Source: VBAS01 sp035292525
Lineage (GTDB): Bacteria; Bacteroidota; Bacteroidia; Chitinophagales; Chitinophagaceae
Length of the DNA: 10,272 nt
Assembly (NCBI GenBank): GCA_035292525.1
Contig: DATDPZ010000191.1
Location: 1 to 10,272, forward strand
Direction: 5' to 3'
The notes under the pieces are model-generated. The model was not told the DNA's origin. It did no database searches and saw only the letters and a list, made by a program, of their open reading frames with translations. The position numbers and the translations under genes are program-made. This document shows, one piece after another, positions 1-6,345 of this stretch (positions are counted from its first letter, which is position 1; the number at the start of each line of letters is the position of its first letter).

Positions 1-1986
1 TTCAGTTGTTACAGCCGGTTTATTGGTTCCGGTACTGAATAAAAGTGGCACATTACTTCCTGCCGGTGAAACTCTTAAATAACCAGACATTTCCTGGTGC
101 AGGGCAGAGCAGAAGTCAGTACAATAAAAAGGGAAAATACCCACTCTGTCTGCTACCCATTTAAGTGTTTGTGTTTCTCCTGGCATAACCAGGATTTCTG
201 CGTTGTTGGCACCTTTTATTGCAAAACCATGTGGCACATCCCAATCCTGTTCCAGGTTAGTAACATGGAAATATACTTCATCACCTGATTTCACTCCTTC
301 AATATTATCCGGTGTCAGGTGAGAACGAATAGCTGTCATCCATACATGTACCTGGTTCCCTTTGCGCTCCACTTTAGTCTGGCCTTCACCTTTTGAAACA
401 TACGGGTGTGTATTTTCTTCTATCTTGTATATTTTTCTTTGTTTATTCATCAACAAGCTGGCAGGTATTGCTTCTGCATAGTGTGGTTCGCCTGTAGTAG
501 GAAAATCAAGGATCAGTTTCATTTTTTCCCCACTGATGTCATAGATCTGAGCACTTTGTGTTAACTCAGGACCTGTTGGCAGGTATCTGTCTTTGGTGAT
601 CTTATTGTATGCTATAACATATTTTCCATGTGGCTTTGCTGTTGGACCGCCTGGTACGGATAAATGACCAATAGAATAATAAGTAGGTACACGATCTAGC
701 ACTTTCAAATCACTTAATCTCCACTTAACTATTTCAGAAGAAACAAACATAGAAGTATATCCATTTCCATTTCCATCAAATTCTGTATGTAAGGGCCCAA
801 GTCCCGGTTTTGCTACTTCTCCATGTAAAGCTGCCTCATATTTAATAACCGGGATACCATCATAATCACCATCAAATGCTTTATCTGCAATTGCTTTTTG
901 AAGTTTGGTAAAGGAGAATACAGGAATGCTGGCCGCCAGTTTTCCTGAAGCCACAATGTATTCACCGGTAGGGTCCACGTCTGTTCCATGTGGTGATTTA
1001 GGACAAGGGATCAGGTACACCATATCCGGGCAATCAGCAGGATCCAATACAAATATTTCATTTTTCATTGTTGAAGTAGCCGAATGTGAATTTTCATCAT
1101 ACACATTATGAGCATACTTAACAGTTTGCTTTTTTGCTTTGCCTGCTTTCAGGTATTCTTCTGCTTTTTTCCAGTTGACGGCCATTACAAAATCTTTGTC
1201 TTTTGCAGAGGCATTCACTTCTAAAAGTGTATTGGCTTTTTCGGAATTATAACAACTGAAGAAGAACCAGCCATGAGATTTTCCTTTGCCGGCACGGGAG
1301 AGGTCAAAATTTACTCCGGGAGTACGGATCTGGAAAGAAATACTCATTTCACCCGAAGTTGGATTAACGGATATAAAACTTATAGATCCTTTGAAATTTT
1401 GCTTGTAGGTATTGATAGGTACATCGCCGTTTTGATCATCAAAGGGTACACTAAAACGGGTGGCCGCTACAACGTACTCTGAGTTCTCTGTAATAAAAGG
1501 TGAAGCATGGTTGCCTGCACTATTGGGTATTTCAAGTATTTCAGATGTTCTGAATGTGGTAAGATCTATCCGTGCAATGCGGGGTGTATTATTTCCATTG
1601 GCAAAAGCCCATCGGCCGTCATGCTCTCCTTTGGTTTGAGAAAGAGCAATATGGTGTTGGTCATCCCAGGGCACAAAACCATGTGAGGTGTTGAGCATTG
1701 GTTTTGTTTCTTCGCTAAAGCCATAACCGCTTTCGGGAGATTGTGAGAATACCGGTATAATGCGAAATAAACGGCCAGAAGGAATGCCATAAACAGCTAC
1801 CTGGCCATTGAAACCGCCTGATACAATGTTATAAAATTCGTCGTATTTACCGGGGGCTACATAGGATTTAATAGCATCACCACCCGCAGCAGATTGAGCC
1901 GTTTTTGGTTTGCAACTTTGCATAATAATAGCAGTAAATGCAATCCACAGGCTTAACTGAAGTGATTTAACAATGAAATGTTTCAT
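1..1986 (-). CDS. nosZ: Nitrous oxide reductase NosZ, clade II (Sec/lipoprotein type), 3' end cut by window edge
   Basis: Reduces N2O to N2, the last step of denitrification, on the outer side of the cytoplasmic membrane. The frame is open from the ATG at 1986 to base 1 (662 residues, no stop in the window). The seven histidines expected for the CuZ centre are visible: H111 and H112 (DDQHH), H160 (GNHAS), H333 (PHGTD), H400 (LHTEF), H453 (PHGKY) and H502 (EPHYA). A C-terminal cupredoxin domain carries the CuA ligands H586 (DVPHGF) and C622-x3-C626-x3-H630-x2-M633 (CTDFCSALHQEM). Asp stands where clade I enzymes have Trp between the two cysteines, as is common in clade II. The N-terminus has a hydrophobic segment ending MQSC (C25), with no twin arginine, so Sec export and probable lipidation are inferred. 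About 30 residues follow the CuA motif, so the protein is nearly complete. It lies 27 bp after the cytochrome c gene and is probably cotranscribed with it. Maturation genes (nosDFYL) would be expected beyond the left edge. Confidence 0.97.
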   Translation of the reverse strand, partial: MKHFIVKSLQLSLWIAFTAIIMQSCKPKTAQSAAGGDAIKSYVAPGKYDEFYNIVSGGFNGQVAVYGIPSGRLFRIIPVFSQSPESGYGFSEETKPMLNTSHGFVPWDDQHHIALSQTKGEHDGRWAFANGNNTPRIARIDLTTFRTSEILEIPNSAGNHASPFITENSEYVVAATRFSVPFDDQNGDVPINTYKQNFKGSISFISVNPTSGEMSISFQIRTPGVNFDLSRAGKGKSHGWFFFSCYNSEKANTLLEVNASAKDKDFVMAVNWKKAEEYLKAGKAKKQTVKYAHNVYDENSHSATSTMKNEIFVLDPADCPDMVYLIPCPKSPHGTDVDPTGEYIVASGKLAASIPVFSFTKLQKAIADKAFDGDYDGIPVIKYEAALHGEVAKPGLGPLHTEFDGNGNGYTSMFVSSEIVKWRLSDLKVLDRVPTYYSIGHLSVPGGPTAKPHGKYVIAYNKITKDRYLPTGPELTQSAQIYDISGEKMKLILDFPTTGEPHYAEAIPASLLMNKQRKIYKIEENTHPYVSKGEGQTKVERKGNQVHVWMTAIRSHLTPDNIEGVKSGDEVYFHVTNLEQDWDVPHGFAIKGANNAEILVMPGETQTLKWVADRVGIFPFYCTDFCSALHQEMSGYLRVSPAGSNVPLLFSTGTNKPAVTTE

Positions 1987-2013
1987 ATTTATTTATTTAG
2001 AAGTTATTGATAA

Positions 2014-2487
2014 TTATTTTTCTCCATCATTGTTACGCATAAACTCCAGAATCTGACGGGATTCATCTGTAGATATATTCTGGTTGGGCATACGCACCAA
2101 ACACTGCTCTAATAATTTTTGTGCTTCCGGATCTTTTTCCAGCATCATATCTACGTTGGTGATCATATTCATTATCCAATGAGGTTCTCTTTTCAGGGTT
2201 ACTCCTTTCCAGCCGGGGCCTACTAGTCTTTCATCAGTTAACTTATGACAGGCCTGGCATTTCAGATCATAAATACTTTTACCGGTAGCTACCCAATCCT
2301 GGTTAAGCGGGGAAGTAAGCTGAACATCACTTGGTTTTACTTCGGTACCATGAGTTTCAGTTTGACTATTTGTGAGATCCTGTGCTTCTGCGGAGTTTGC
2401 ATCTTTATTTTCTCCACCACCACAGGCGATAAAAATAAATATGCCGCTGACAAAAAGGGCAGTCGTTACAATTGATTTTAGTTTCAT
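2014..2487 (-). CDS. Lipoprotein monohaem cytochrome c, probable electron donor to NosZ
   Basis: A 157-residue protein. It begins with a lipoprotein signal peptide (residues 1-21, lipobox IFIAC, lipidated C22) and a low-complexity polar linker (about 23-60). A class I cytochrome c domain follows, with haem motif C77-Q-A-C80-H81 and probable axial methionine M133 in the sequence VRMPNQNIS. Residues 89-93 (VGPGW) match the conserved loop after the haem motif in small cytochromes c. It is the first gene of the operon and nosZ follows after 27 bp. Cytochromes of this kind commonly sit next to clade II nosZ, so passing electrons to the CuA site is the likely role; this is inferred from context. 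Expression probably depends on the CRP/FNR-like site and -7 box just upstream. Confidence 0.93.
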   Translation of the reverse strand: MKLKSIVTTALFVSGIFIFIACGGGENKDANSAEAQDLTNSQTETHGTEVKPSDVQLTSPLNQDWVATGKSIYDLKCQACHKLTDERLVGPGWKGVTLKREPHWIMNMITNVDMMLEKDPEAQKLLEQCLVRMPNQNISTDESRQILEFMRNNDGEK

Positions 2488-2540
2488 AATGATTTTTTTG
2501 ATAAGTATTTTATAAAAGGAGTTGAATGTCTTTTATAGCC

Positions 2541-2584
2541 CAAAAATATCGGCAGCCATTAAATGACTGTATGATATCTGTCAA
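2541..2584 (-). promoter_or_regulatory. Promoter of the cytochrome c-nosZ operon with class II FNR-like site
   Basis: Read on the minus strand, 2548-2541 is TATTTTTG, a perfect match to the Bacteroidota -7 box TAnnTTTG. Upstream of it, 2584-2571 reads TTGAC-AGAT-ATCAT, a TGA-N6-TCA palindrome like FNR/DNR sites (TTGAT/C-N4-A/GTCAA). Its centre (2577.5) is 29.5 bp from the first T of the -7 box. That equals the -41.5 to -12 distance of class II CRP/FNR activation. No TTTG -33 box is present at normal spacing, consistent with activator dependence. The transcript would start near 2536, about 48 bases before the ATG. Confidence 0.6.
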
Positions 2585-2592
2585 AGTCTGTC

Positions 2593-2636
2593 ATGAGGTT
2601 AATCAATGAGAAACCCGGGTCACCCGGATATTTTTG
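2593..2636 (+). promoter_or_regulatory. Promoter of the rrf2 gene with class II FNR-like site
   Basis: On the plus strand 2629-2636 is TATTTTTG, again a perfect TAnnTTTG box. The palindrome ATGAG-GTTA-ATCAA lies at 2593-2606 (TGA-N6-TCA; right half perfect, left half degenerate). Its centre, 2599.5, is exactly 29.5 bp from the first T of the box. This mirrors the divergent cytochrome c promoter, and the two operator centres are 22 bp (two helical turns) apart. No TTTG -33 box is seen. The transcript would start near 2641-2643, only about 10 bases before the ATG. A repeated ACCCGG (2613-2618, 2622-2627) lies between operator and -7 box. Confidence 0.55.
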
Positions 2637-2652
2637 AACAAATTAAAATGGC

Positions 2653-3093
2653 ATGTTCTTTTCAAAATCTTTCGGATATGCTTTAAGAGGTATATTATAT
2701 ATAGCACTGATGCAGGACGAAAAACGGAAAGTACAAATTGATGAGATTGCCGTTAAATTATCAATTCCCAGGCATTTCCTGGGAAAAATAATGATGGAAC
2801 TGGTAAAAACAGGATTATTGCATTCTACAAAAGGACCTTATGGAGGTTTTAATTTATCGGAAAAAACATTGGCTACCCCTTTAATAAAACTGGCAGAAAT
2901 AACCGGAGACATAAACCAGTTTAACATTTGTGTACTTCAGATGCGGAATTGCGATGGTGTCAATCCCTGTCCGCTTCATAAAGATGTAGATGCCATCAAG
3001 GATAATTTACAAAGTCTGTTTACCCAAACAACCATTGCCGATCTGTTGACAGAAGACAAAAAAGATTTTATTAAAAGTATTGCTACTATTTAA
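2653..3093 (+). CDS. Rrf2-family transcriptional regulator with Fe-S type cysteines (NsrR/IscR-like)
   Basis: A 146-residue regulator of the Rrf2 family: an N-terminal winged helix (about 1-70, with SIPRHFLGKIMMELVKTGLL as recognition region and the wing motif KGPYGGF) and a C-terminal dimerisation helix. Three cysteines, C93-x6-C100-x5-C106, followed by P-L-H109, match the cluster-binding loop of IscR/NsrR; H109 is at the IscR fourth-ligand spacing (C-x2-H). The N-terminal Asp used by NsrR (FTDYALR) appears replaced by Gly8 in SFGYALR. An Fe-S cluster sensing NO, O2 or cluster status is therefore likely, but which signal cannot be told. The ATG at 2653 was chosen because the ATG at 2648 opens a frame that stops after 12 codons. 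It is divergent from the nosZ operon and followed by ric, so a role in nitrosative stress control is inferred. Confidence 0.88.
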   Translation: MFFSKSFGYALRGILYIALMQDEKRKVQIDEIAVKLSIPRHFLGKIMMELVKTGLLHSTKGPYGGFNLSEKTLATPLIKLAEITGDINQFNICVLQMRNCDGVNPCPLHKDVDAIKDNLQSLFTQTTIADLLTEDKKDFIKSIATI

Positions 3094-3112
3094 TGAGTGT
3101 CAGGAAGCAGGC

Positions 3113-3155
3113 TGATGCAAGTCATTACTTTCTTTTTGTGTAAAAACTATGTTGC
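3113..3155 (+). promoter_or_regulatory. Candidate ric promoter with FNR-like site
   Basis: CTGAT-GCAA-GTCAT (3112-3125) is a TGA-N6-TCA palindrome centred on 3118.5. Exactly 29.5 bp downstream begins TATGTTGC (3148-3155), a partial match (4 of 6) to TAnnTTTG. The geometry equals that of the two promoters at 2541-2636. The -7 box is weak, so this call rests on spacing. The transcript would start near 3160, about 22 bases before the ric ATG. The arms GATGCAA (3114-3120) and TTGCATC (3152-3158) also form a separated inverted repeat. Confidence 0.4.
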
Positions 3156-3182
3156 ATCTGATTTTTATCTAAGAATTAAACT

Positions 3183-3935
3183 ATGAATACAGCCAGTCAG
3201 CATTTTGATTCATCAACTTTCATTTCTGATTTCGTTACCCTTGATTACAGGGCTGCTGATATTTTTTTAAAATATAATATTGATTTTTGCTGTGGTGGAA
3301 AACAACCACTGGGCCTGGTATGCGAAGCAAAAGGATTGGAAACGGAAACTGTACTGCAGGAATTAAAACAGGTAATACAGTTTACAGCCTCCAACATGGT
3401 ATTAAAGTTTGAGGACTGGGACCTGGATTTCCTGGCAGATTATATTCTTAATATTCATCACAGGTACCTGGAAAAAGCCCTGCCTGTGTGCAATGAATAT
3501 GTGAACCGTTTTTTATTTGGTCACCGAAAAAAATTTCCTGAACTGGCAGAATTGGAGAAGATCATGAAAAGAATGATGAAGGAGATTCCCCCTCACATGA
3601 AAAAAGAAGAAGAGATCATTTTCCCTTATATCAAACAGATCTTTCATGCCTGGCAGCATAAAGAATCTTATGCCAGTTTATTAATCCGTACGCTAAGAAA
3701 ACCCGTGGAAGAGGTTATGCAGGGTGAGCATGAATCTGTAGGCAAACAACTGCAAAGAATGAGAGAAATAACCAATAATTATCATTTACCACAAAATACC
3801 TGCATCACTCACCGGGTTACATTTTTAAAACTTCAGGAGCTGGATACTAACCTGGTACAGCATATAGATCTGGAAAATAATTTTCTTTTTCCCCAAGCCA
3901 TTAATATGGAAAAAGAACTATTGTTTCAGGAATGA
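3183..3935 (+). CDS. ric: Di-iron iron-sulfur cluster repair protein Ric/ScdA/YtfE
   Basis: A 250-residue cytoplasmic protein of the YtfE/ScdA family, which protects or rebuilds Fe-S centres damaged by NO or oxidants. Residues 14-50 form the ScdA N-terminal domain with the hallmark LDYRAADIFLKYNIDFCCGG (C36, C37). The rest is a hemerythrin-like four-helix bundle. Its di-iron ligands can be assigned by comparison with E. coli YtfE: H92 or H93 (IHHRY), H138 and E142 (PPHMKKEEE), H183 (GEHES), and H227 and E231 (QHIDLENN). The length is near the usual for the family (about 220-250). It follows the Rrf2 gene by 89 bp with its own candidate promoter, and a PAS kinase gene follows after 59 bp. Its place beside nosZ fits exposure to NO during denitrification. 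Confidence 0.95.
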   Translation: MNTASQHFDSSTFISDFVTLDYRAADIFLKYNIDFCCGGKQPLGLVCEAKGLETETVLQELKQVIQFTASNMVLKFEDWDLDFLADYILNIHHRYLEKALPVCNEYVNRFLFGHRKKFPELAELEKIMKRMMKEIPPHMKKEEEIIFPYIKQIFHAWQHKESYASLLIRTLRKPVEEVMQGEHESVGKQLQRMREITNNYHLPQNTCITHRVTFLKLQELDTNLVQHIDLENNFLFPQAINMEKELLFQE

Positions 3936-3953
3936 ATTATCTTTCCAGCCGGA

Positions 3954-3984
3954 GTTTACCCATAATTTTTAATTAATAAAATTG
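3954..3984 (+). promoter_or_regulatory. Weak candidate promoter before the histidine kinase gene
   Basis: TTTA (3954-3957), a 19-bp spacer and TAAAATTG (3977-3984, 5 of 6 to TAnnTTTG) resemble a Bacteroidota housekeeping promoter. Transcription from it would start near 3991, which leaves almost no leader before the ATG at 3995 and a normal one before the ATG at 4013. Read-through from ric is an equal alternative, as no terminator lies between them. Confidence 0.2.
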
Positions 3985-3994
3985 GTTTATCTGA

Positions 3995-5224
3995 ATGCTT
4001 GGCCAGGCACACATGACCTCACTTTTTCAAAATGCAACAGAAGGGATTCTGTTGACCAATTCCAAAGGACAGATTATTCTTGTCAATCCGGCAACTGAAA
4101 GATTATTTGGTTACACATCAGAAGAGTTGAAAGGTGAATTTATTGAAATGCTTCTTCCCGGAGATGTGCGGGACAGACATATTGGAATGCGGGATGGGTT
4201 TTATAAACATCCTCAAAACCGTGAAATGGGTTCAGGAAGAGATCTTTTTGCCAGTAAAAAAGACGGATCCGTTTTTCCGGTTGAAGTCAGCTTAAGTCAT
4301 TATAAAAAAGATGGCGAAACATTTGTCATTGCTTTTGTTGTTGATATCAGCAAGCGAATGGAAATGCAGGAGAACCTGGTTAAAAAACAAAAAGAACTGG
4401 AGCAGGTAACCAGCCAGATCCGGAAAATGAATACCGAACTGGAACATAAAGTAGATGAACGGACTTTTATTTTAAAAGAGGCCCTGGAAAAGCTTGAACA
4501 ATCTCAGAAAGAATTAAAGGAAGCACTGGATAAAGAAAGGCAACTGAATGAGATCAAAAGCCGGTTTGTATCAATGGCCTCACATGAATTCAGAACACCT
4601 TTGAGCGCCGTATTATCTTCTGCTTCTTTACTTTCAAAATATATAAAGGAAGAGGAACAGGAAAAAAGAGATCGCCATATCAACCGGATCAAAAATTCAG
4701 TAAAACATCTTAATGATATTCTTGAAGACTTTCTATCCCTTGGCAGGCTGGATGAAGGCAGGACAGGTGCAGATCCTTCATCATTTAATGTAAAAGAAAC
4801 AATTGCAGAAACAATTTCTGACATGAAATTGCATTTAAAAGCCGGCCAATTTTTCAGTTTTGAATTTGAAGGAATTGAAACTCAGCATACCGATAAAAAA
4901 TTATTAAAAAATATACTGATCAACCTTTTGAGTAATGCTATCAAATTTTCCGGAGAAGGCACAGAAATTAAATTAAAGTGCCATGCTGGGGAGGAAGATA
5001 CATCCATCTGTATCATAGACCAGGGAATTGGCATATCCGAAAAAGACCAGCAACATTTATTCAGCAGCTTTTTCAGAGGCACCAATGCTAATAATATACA
5101 GGGTACCGGGCTGGGTCTGCATATTGTAAAAAGATATATTGACTTACTGGGTGGAACTGTAAATTTGCAAAGCAAGCAGAACATAGGCACCAGGATCGAA
5201 ATAAAATTTCCAGGAAAAAATTAA
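3995..5224 (+). CDS. Soluble PAS-domain sensor histidine kinase (FixL-like PAS)
   Basis: A 409-residue kinase without membrane segments or signal peptide, so the signal is cytoplasmic. Domains in order: PAS (about 7-120), a charged coiled coil (about 125-185), HisKA with phosphorylated H197 (MASHEFRTP), and HATPase_c with N box N314 (LLSNAIKFS), D342-Q-G-I-G-I and GTGLGL (370-375). In the PAS domain, RDRH62 and the later GSGR82 line up without gaps with the haem-binding region of FixL, H62 taking the place of the proximal haem histidine (His200 of B. japonicum FixL) and R82 that of Arg220. Haem is thus possible, but many non-haem PAS domains share this motif. M7 (base 4013) is an alternative start. 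The partner is surely the next gene, 6 bp downstream. Confidence 0.93.
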   Translation: MLGQAHMTSLFQNATEGILLTNSKGQIILVNPATERLFGYTSEELKGEFIEMLLPGDVRDRHIGMRDGFYKHPQNREMGSGRDLFASKKDGSVFPVEVSLSHYKKDGETFVIAFVVDISKRMEMQENLVKKQKELEQVTSQIRKMNTELEHKVDERTFILKEALEKLEQSQKELKEALDKERQLNEIKSRFVSMASHEFRTPLSAVLSSASLLSKYIKEEEQEKRDRHINRIKNSVKHLNDILEDFLSLGRLDEGRTGADPSSFNVKETIAETISDMKLHLKAGQFFSFEFEGIETQHTDKKLLKNILINLLSNAIKFSGEGTEIKLKCHAGEEDTSICIIDQGIGISEKDQQHLFSSFFRGTNANNIQGTGLGLHIVKRYIDLLGGTVNLQSKQNIGTRIEIKFPGKN

Positions 5225-5230
5225 ACAGTT

Positions 5231-6286
5231 ATGAAATCGATATTAGTTATTGATGACAACAAAGACATCAGGGAAAACACGGCTGAGATCCTGGACCTGG
5301 CAGGTTATAAAACCTATACAGCCGAGAACGGGAAAAAAGGTGTGGATATAGCGATGAAAGAAAAACCAAATGTCATTGTCTGTGATATCATGATGCCGGA
5401 TCTGGATGGATATGGTGTTTTACATTTATTAAAAAAAAATACAGATACTGAAAATATTCCTTTTATTTTTTTAACAGCTAAAACCGAAAGAAGTGATTTC
5501 CGGAAAGGTATGGAAATGGGTGCTGATGATTACATCAGCAAACCTTTTGATGATATTGAACTGCTGAATGCAATAGAAACCAGATTGAAGAAAGCAGCTA
5601 TTCTGGAAAATAAATATGCTTTCTCGCAGCAGGGGATCAGCCAGTTTATAAAAGATATAAAAGAAACAGGGCTGATACAGCAACTGGCCGATCAATACAA
5701 TATTGAGACCTATAATAAAAAGCAGATACTTTACCAGGAAGGGAAAAGACCCCGTTTTTTATTTTACCTGGTGAAAGGGAAAGTAAAAGGCATAAAAACA
5801 AACGAAGACGGGAAAGAATATATCACCGATCTTTTTAGTGACGGCGCTTTTATTGGTTATCCGGCTTTAATTGAAGATAAAAACTATGACGACAGCACAT
5901 TGATCCTTGAAGAAGCCGAAATCATGCAGATACCCAGGGATGATTTTCATCAAATGATCTTTGGCGATCTGAACATTGCCACAAAATTCATCCGCATCAT
6001 TACCCAAAATGTTAAAGAAAAAGAAGATCGTCTCTTAAGTCTGGCCTATAGTTCATTGAGGAAACGGGTAGCAAAGGCGCTGGTTGATATTCATGGAAAA
6101 TTCAACGAAGATGGAGAAAATAATCCCATAGAAATTTCAAGGGATGATATTGCTCATTATGTTGGTACGGCTACTGAATCACTTATCAGAACCCTAAGTG
6201 ATTTTAAAGCGGAGAAACTGATCATAATTAAAGAAGGAAAAATTGTAATTACAGAACTGGAAAAATTAAAAAACCTTCTTTATTAA
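5231..6286 (+). CDS. Response regulator fused to a CRP/FNR-type effector (REC-cNBD-HTH_CRP)
   Basis: A 351-residue protein. The REC domain (1-120) has the acidic pair D8/D9, phospho-acceptor D52 (VCDIMMPD), T82 and K104 (ISKPF). A CRP-like beta-roll (about 140-250) follows, then the dimer helix (about 250-280) and an HTH_CRP domain (about 285-345). In the roll the residues that bind cAMP in CRP are not kept: the usual G-E is G209-Y210 and the Arg-Ser segment reads Y219-D-D-S, so cyclic nucleotide binding is unlikely. No N-terminal FNR cysteines are present. The recognition helix TATESLIRTLSDF keeps the E-x3-R pair of FNR/CRP that reads TGA/TCA half-sites. Phosphorylation by the upstream kinase presumably replaces ligand control. 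Such proteins occur in other Bacteroidota but I know of no described regulon. A hairpin follows the gene. Confidence 0.93.
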   Translation: MKSILVIDDNKDIRENTAEILDLAGYKTYTAENGKKGVDIAMKEKPNVIVCDIMMPDLDGYGVLHLLKKNTDTENIPFIFLTAKTERSDFRKGMEMGADDYISKPFDDIELLNAIETRLKKAAILENKYAFSQQGISQFIKDIKETGLIQQLADQYNIETYNKKQILYQEGKRPRFLFYLVKGKVKGIKTNEDGKEYITDLFSDGAFIGYPALIEDKNYDDSTLILEEAEIMQIPRDDFHQMIFGDLNIATKFIRIITQNVKEKEDRLLSLAYSSLRKRVAKALVDIHGKFNEDGENNPIEISRDDIAHYVGTATESLIRTLSDFKAEKLIIIKEGKIVITELEKLKNLLY

Positions 6287-6294
6287 TATAAAGA

Positions 6295-6323
6295 CCCCCG
6301 TCTTACATTTCTGCTGACGGGGG
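6295..6323. terminator. Strong hairpin between convergent genes, probable bidirectional terminator
   Basis: CCCCCGTC (6295-6302) and GACGGGGG (6316-6323) form a perfect 8-bp GC-rich stem with a 13-base loop. It lies between the ends of the response regulator (plus) and hsp20 (minus). No T-run follows on the plus strand; on the minus strand the next bases are TCTTTATATTA, moderately T-rich. It could end both transcripts. Confidence 0.65.
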
Positions 6324-6345
6324 CTATGCCTCTACTCACATCCGG

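Noticed and set aside
2245..2475. Plus-strand open frame of 76 codons over the cytochrome gene
   Set aside because: It lies antisense within the cytochrome c gene, has no recognisable domain and is explained as a shadow of that frame. Similar antisense frames over nosZ, the kinase, the response regulator, hsp20 and the WG gene were rejected for the same reason.
2648..2686. ATG at 2648 as start of the Rrf2 regulator
   Set aside because: It is in another frame and meets a stop after 12 codons; the Rrf2 frame begins at 2653.
3114..3158. GATGCAA/TTGCATC inverted repeat between rrf2 and ric as a terminator or E. coli-type NsrR operator
   Set aside because: The 31-base loop and missing T-run argue against a terminator. 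The arms are 38 bp apart, whereas NsrR half-sites are adjacent. The left arm overlaps the TGA-N6-TCA site, which explains the position better.
5700..6000. cAMP receptor function for the REC-CRP protein
   Set aside because: The residues that hold cyclic nucleotide in CRP (Glu after Gly, and Arg-Ser) are replaced by Tyr and Asp-Asp-Ser.
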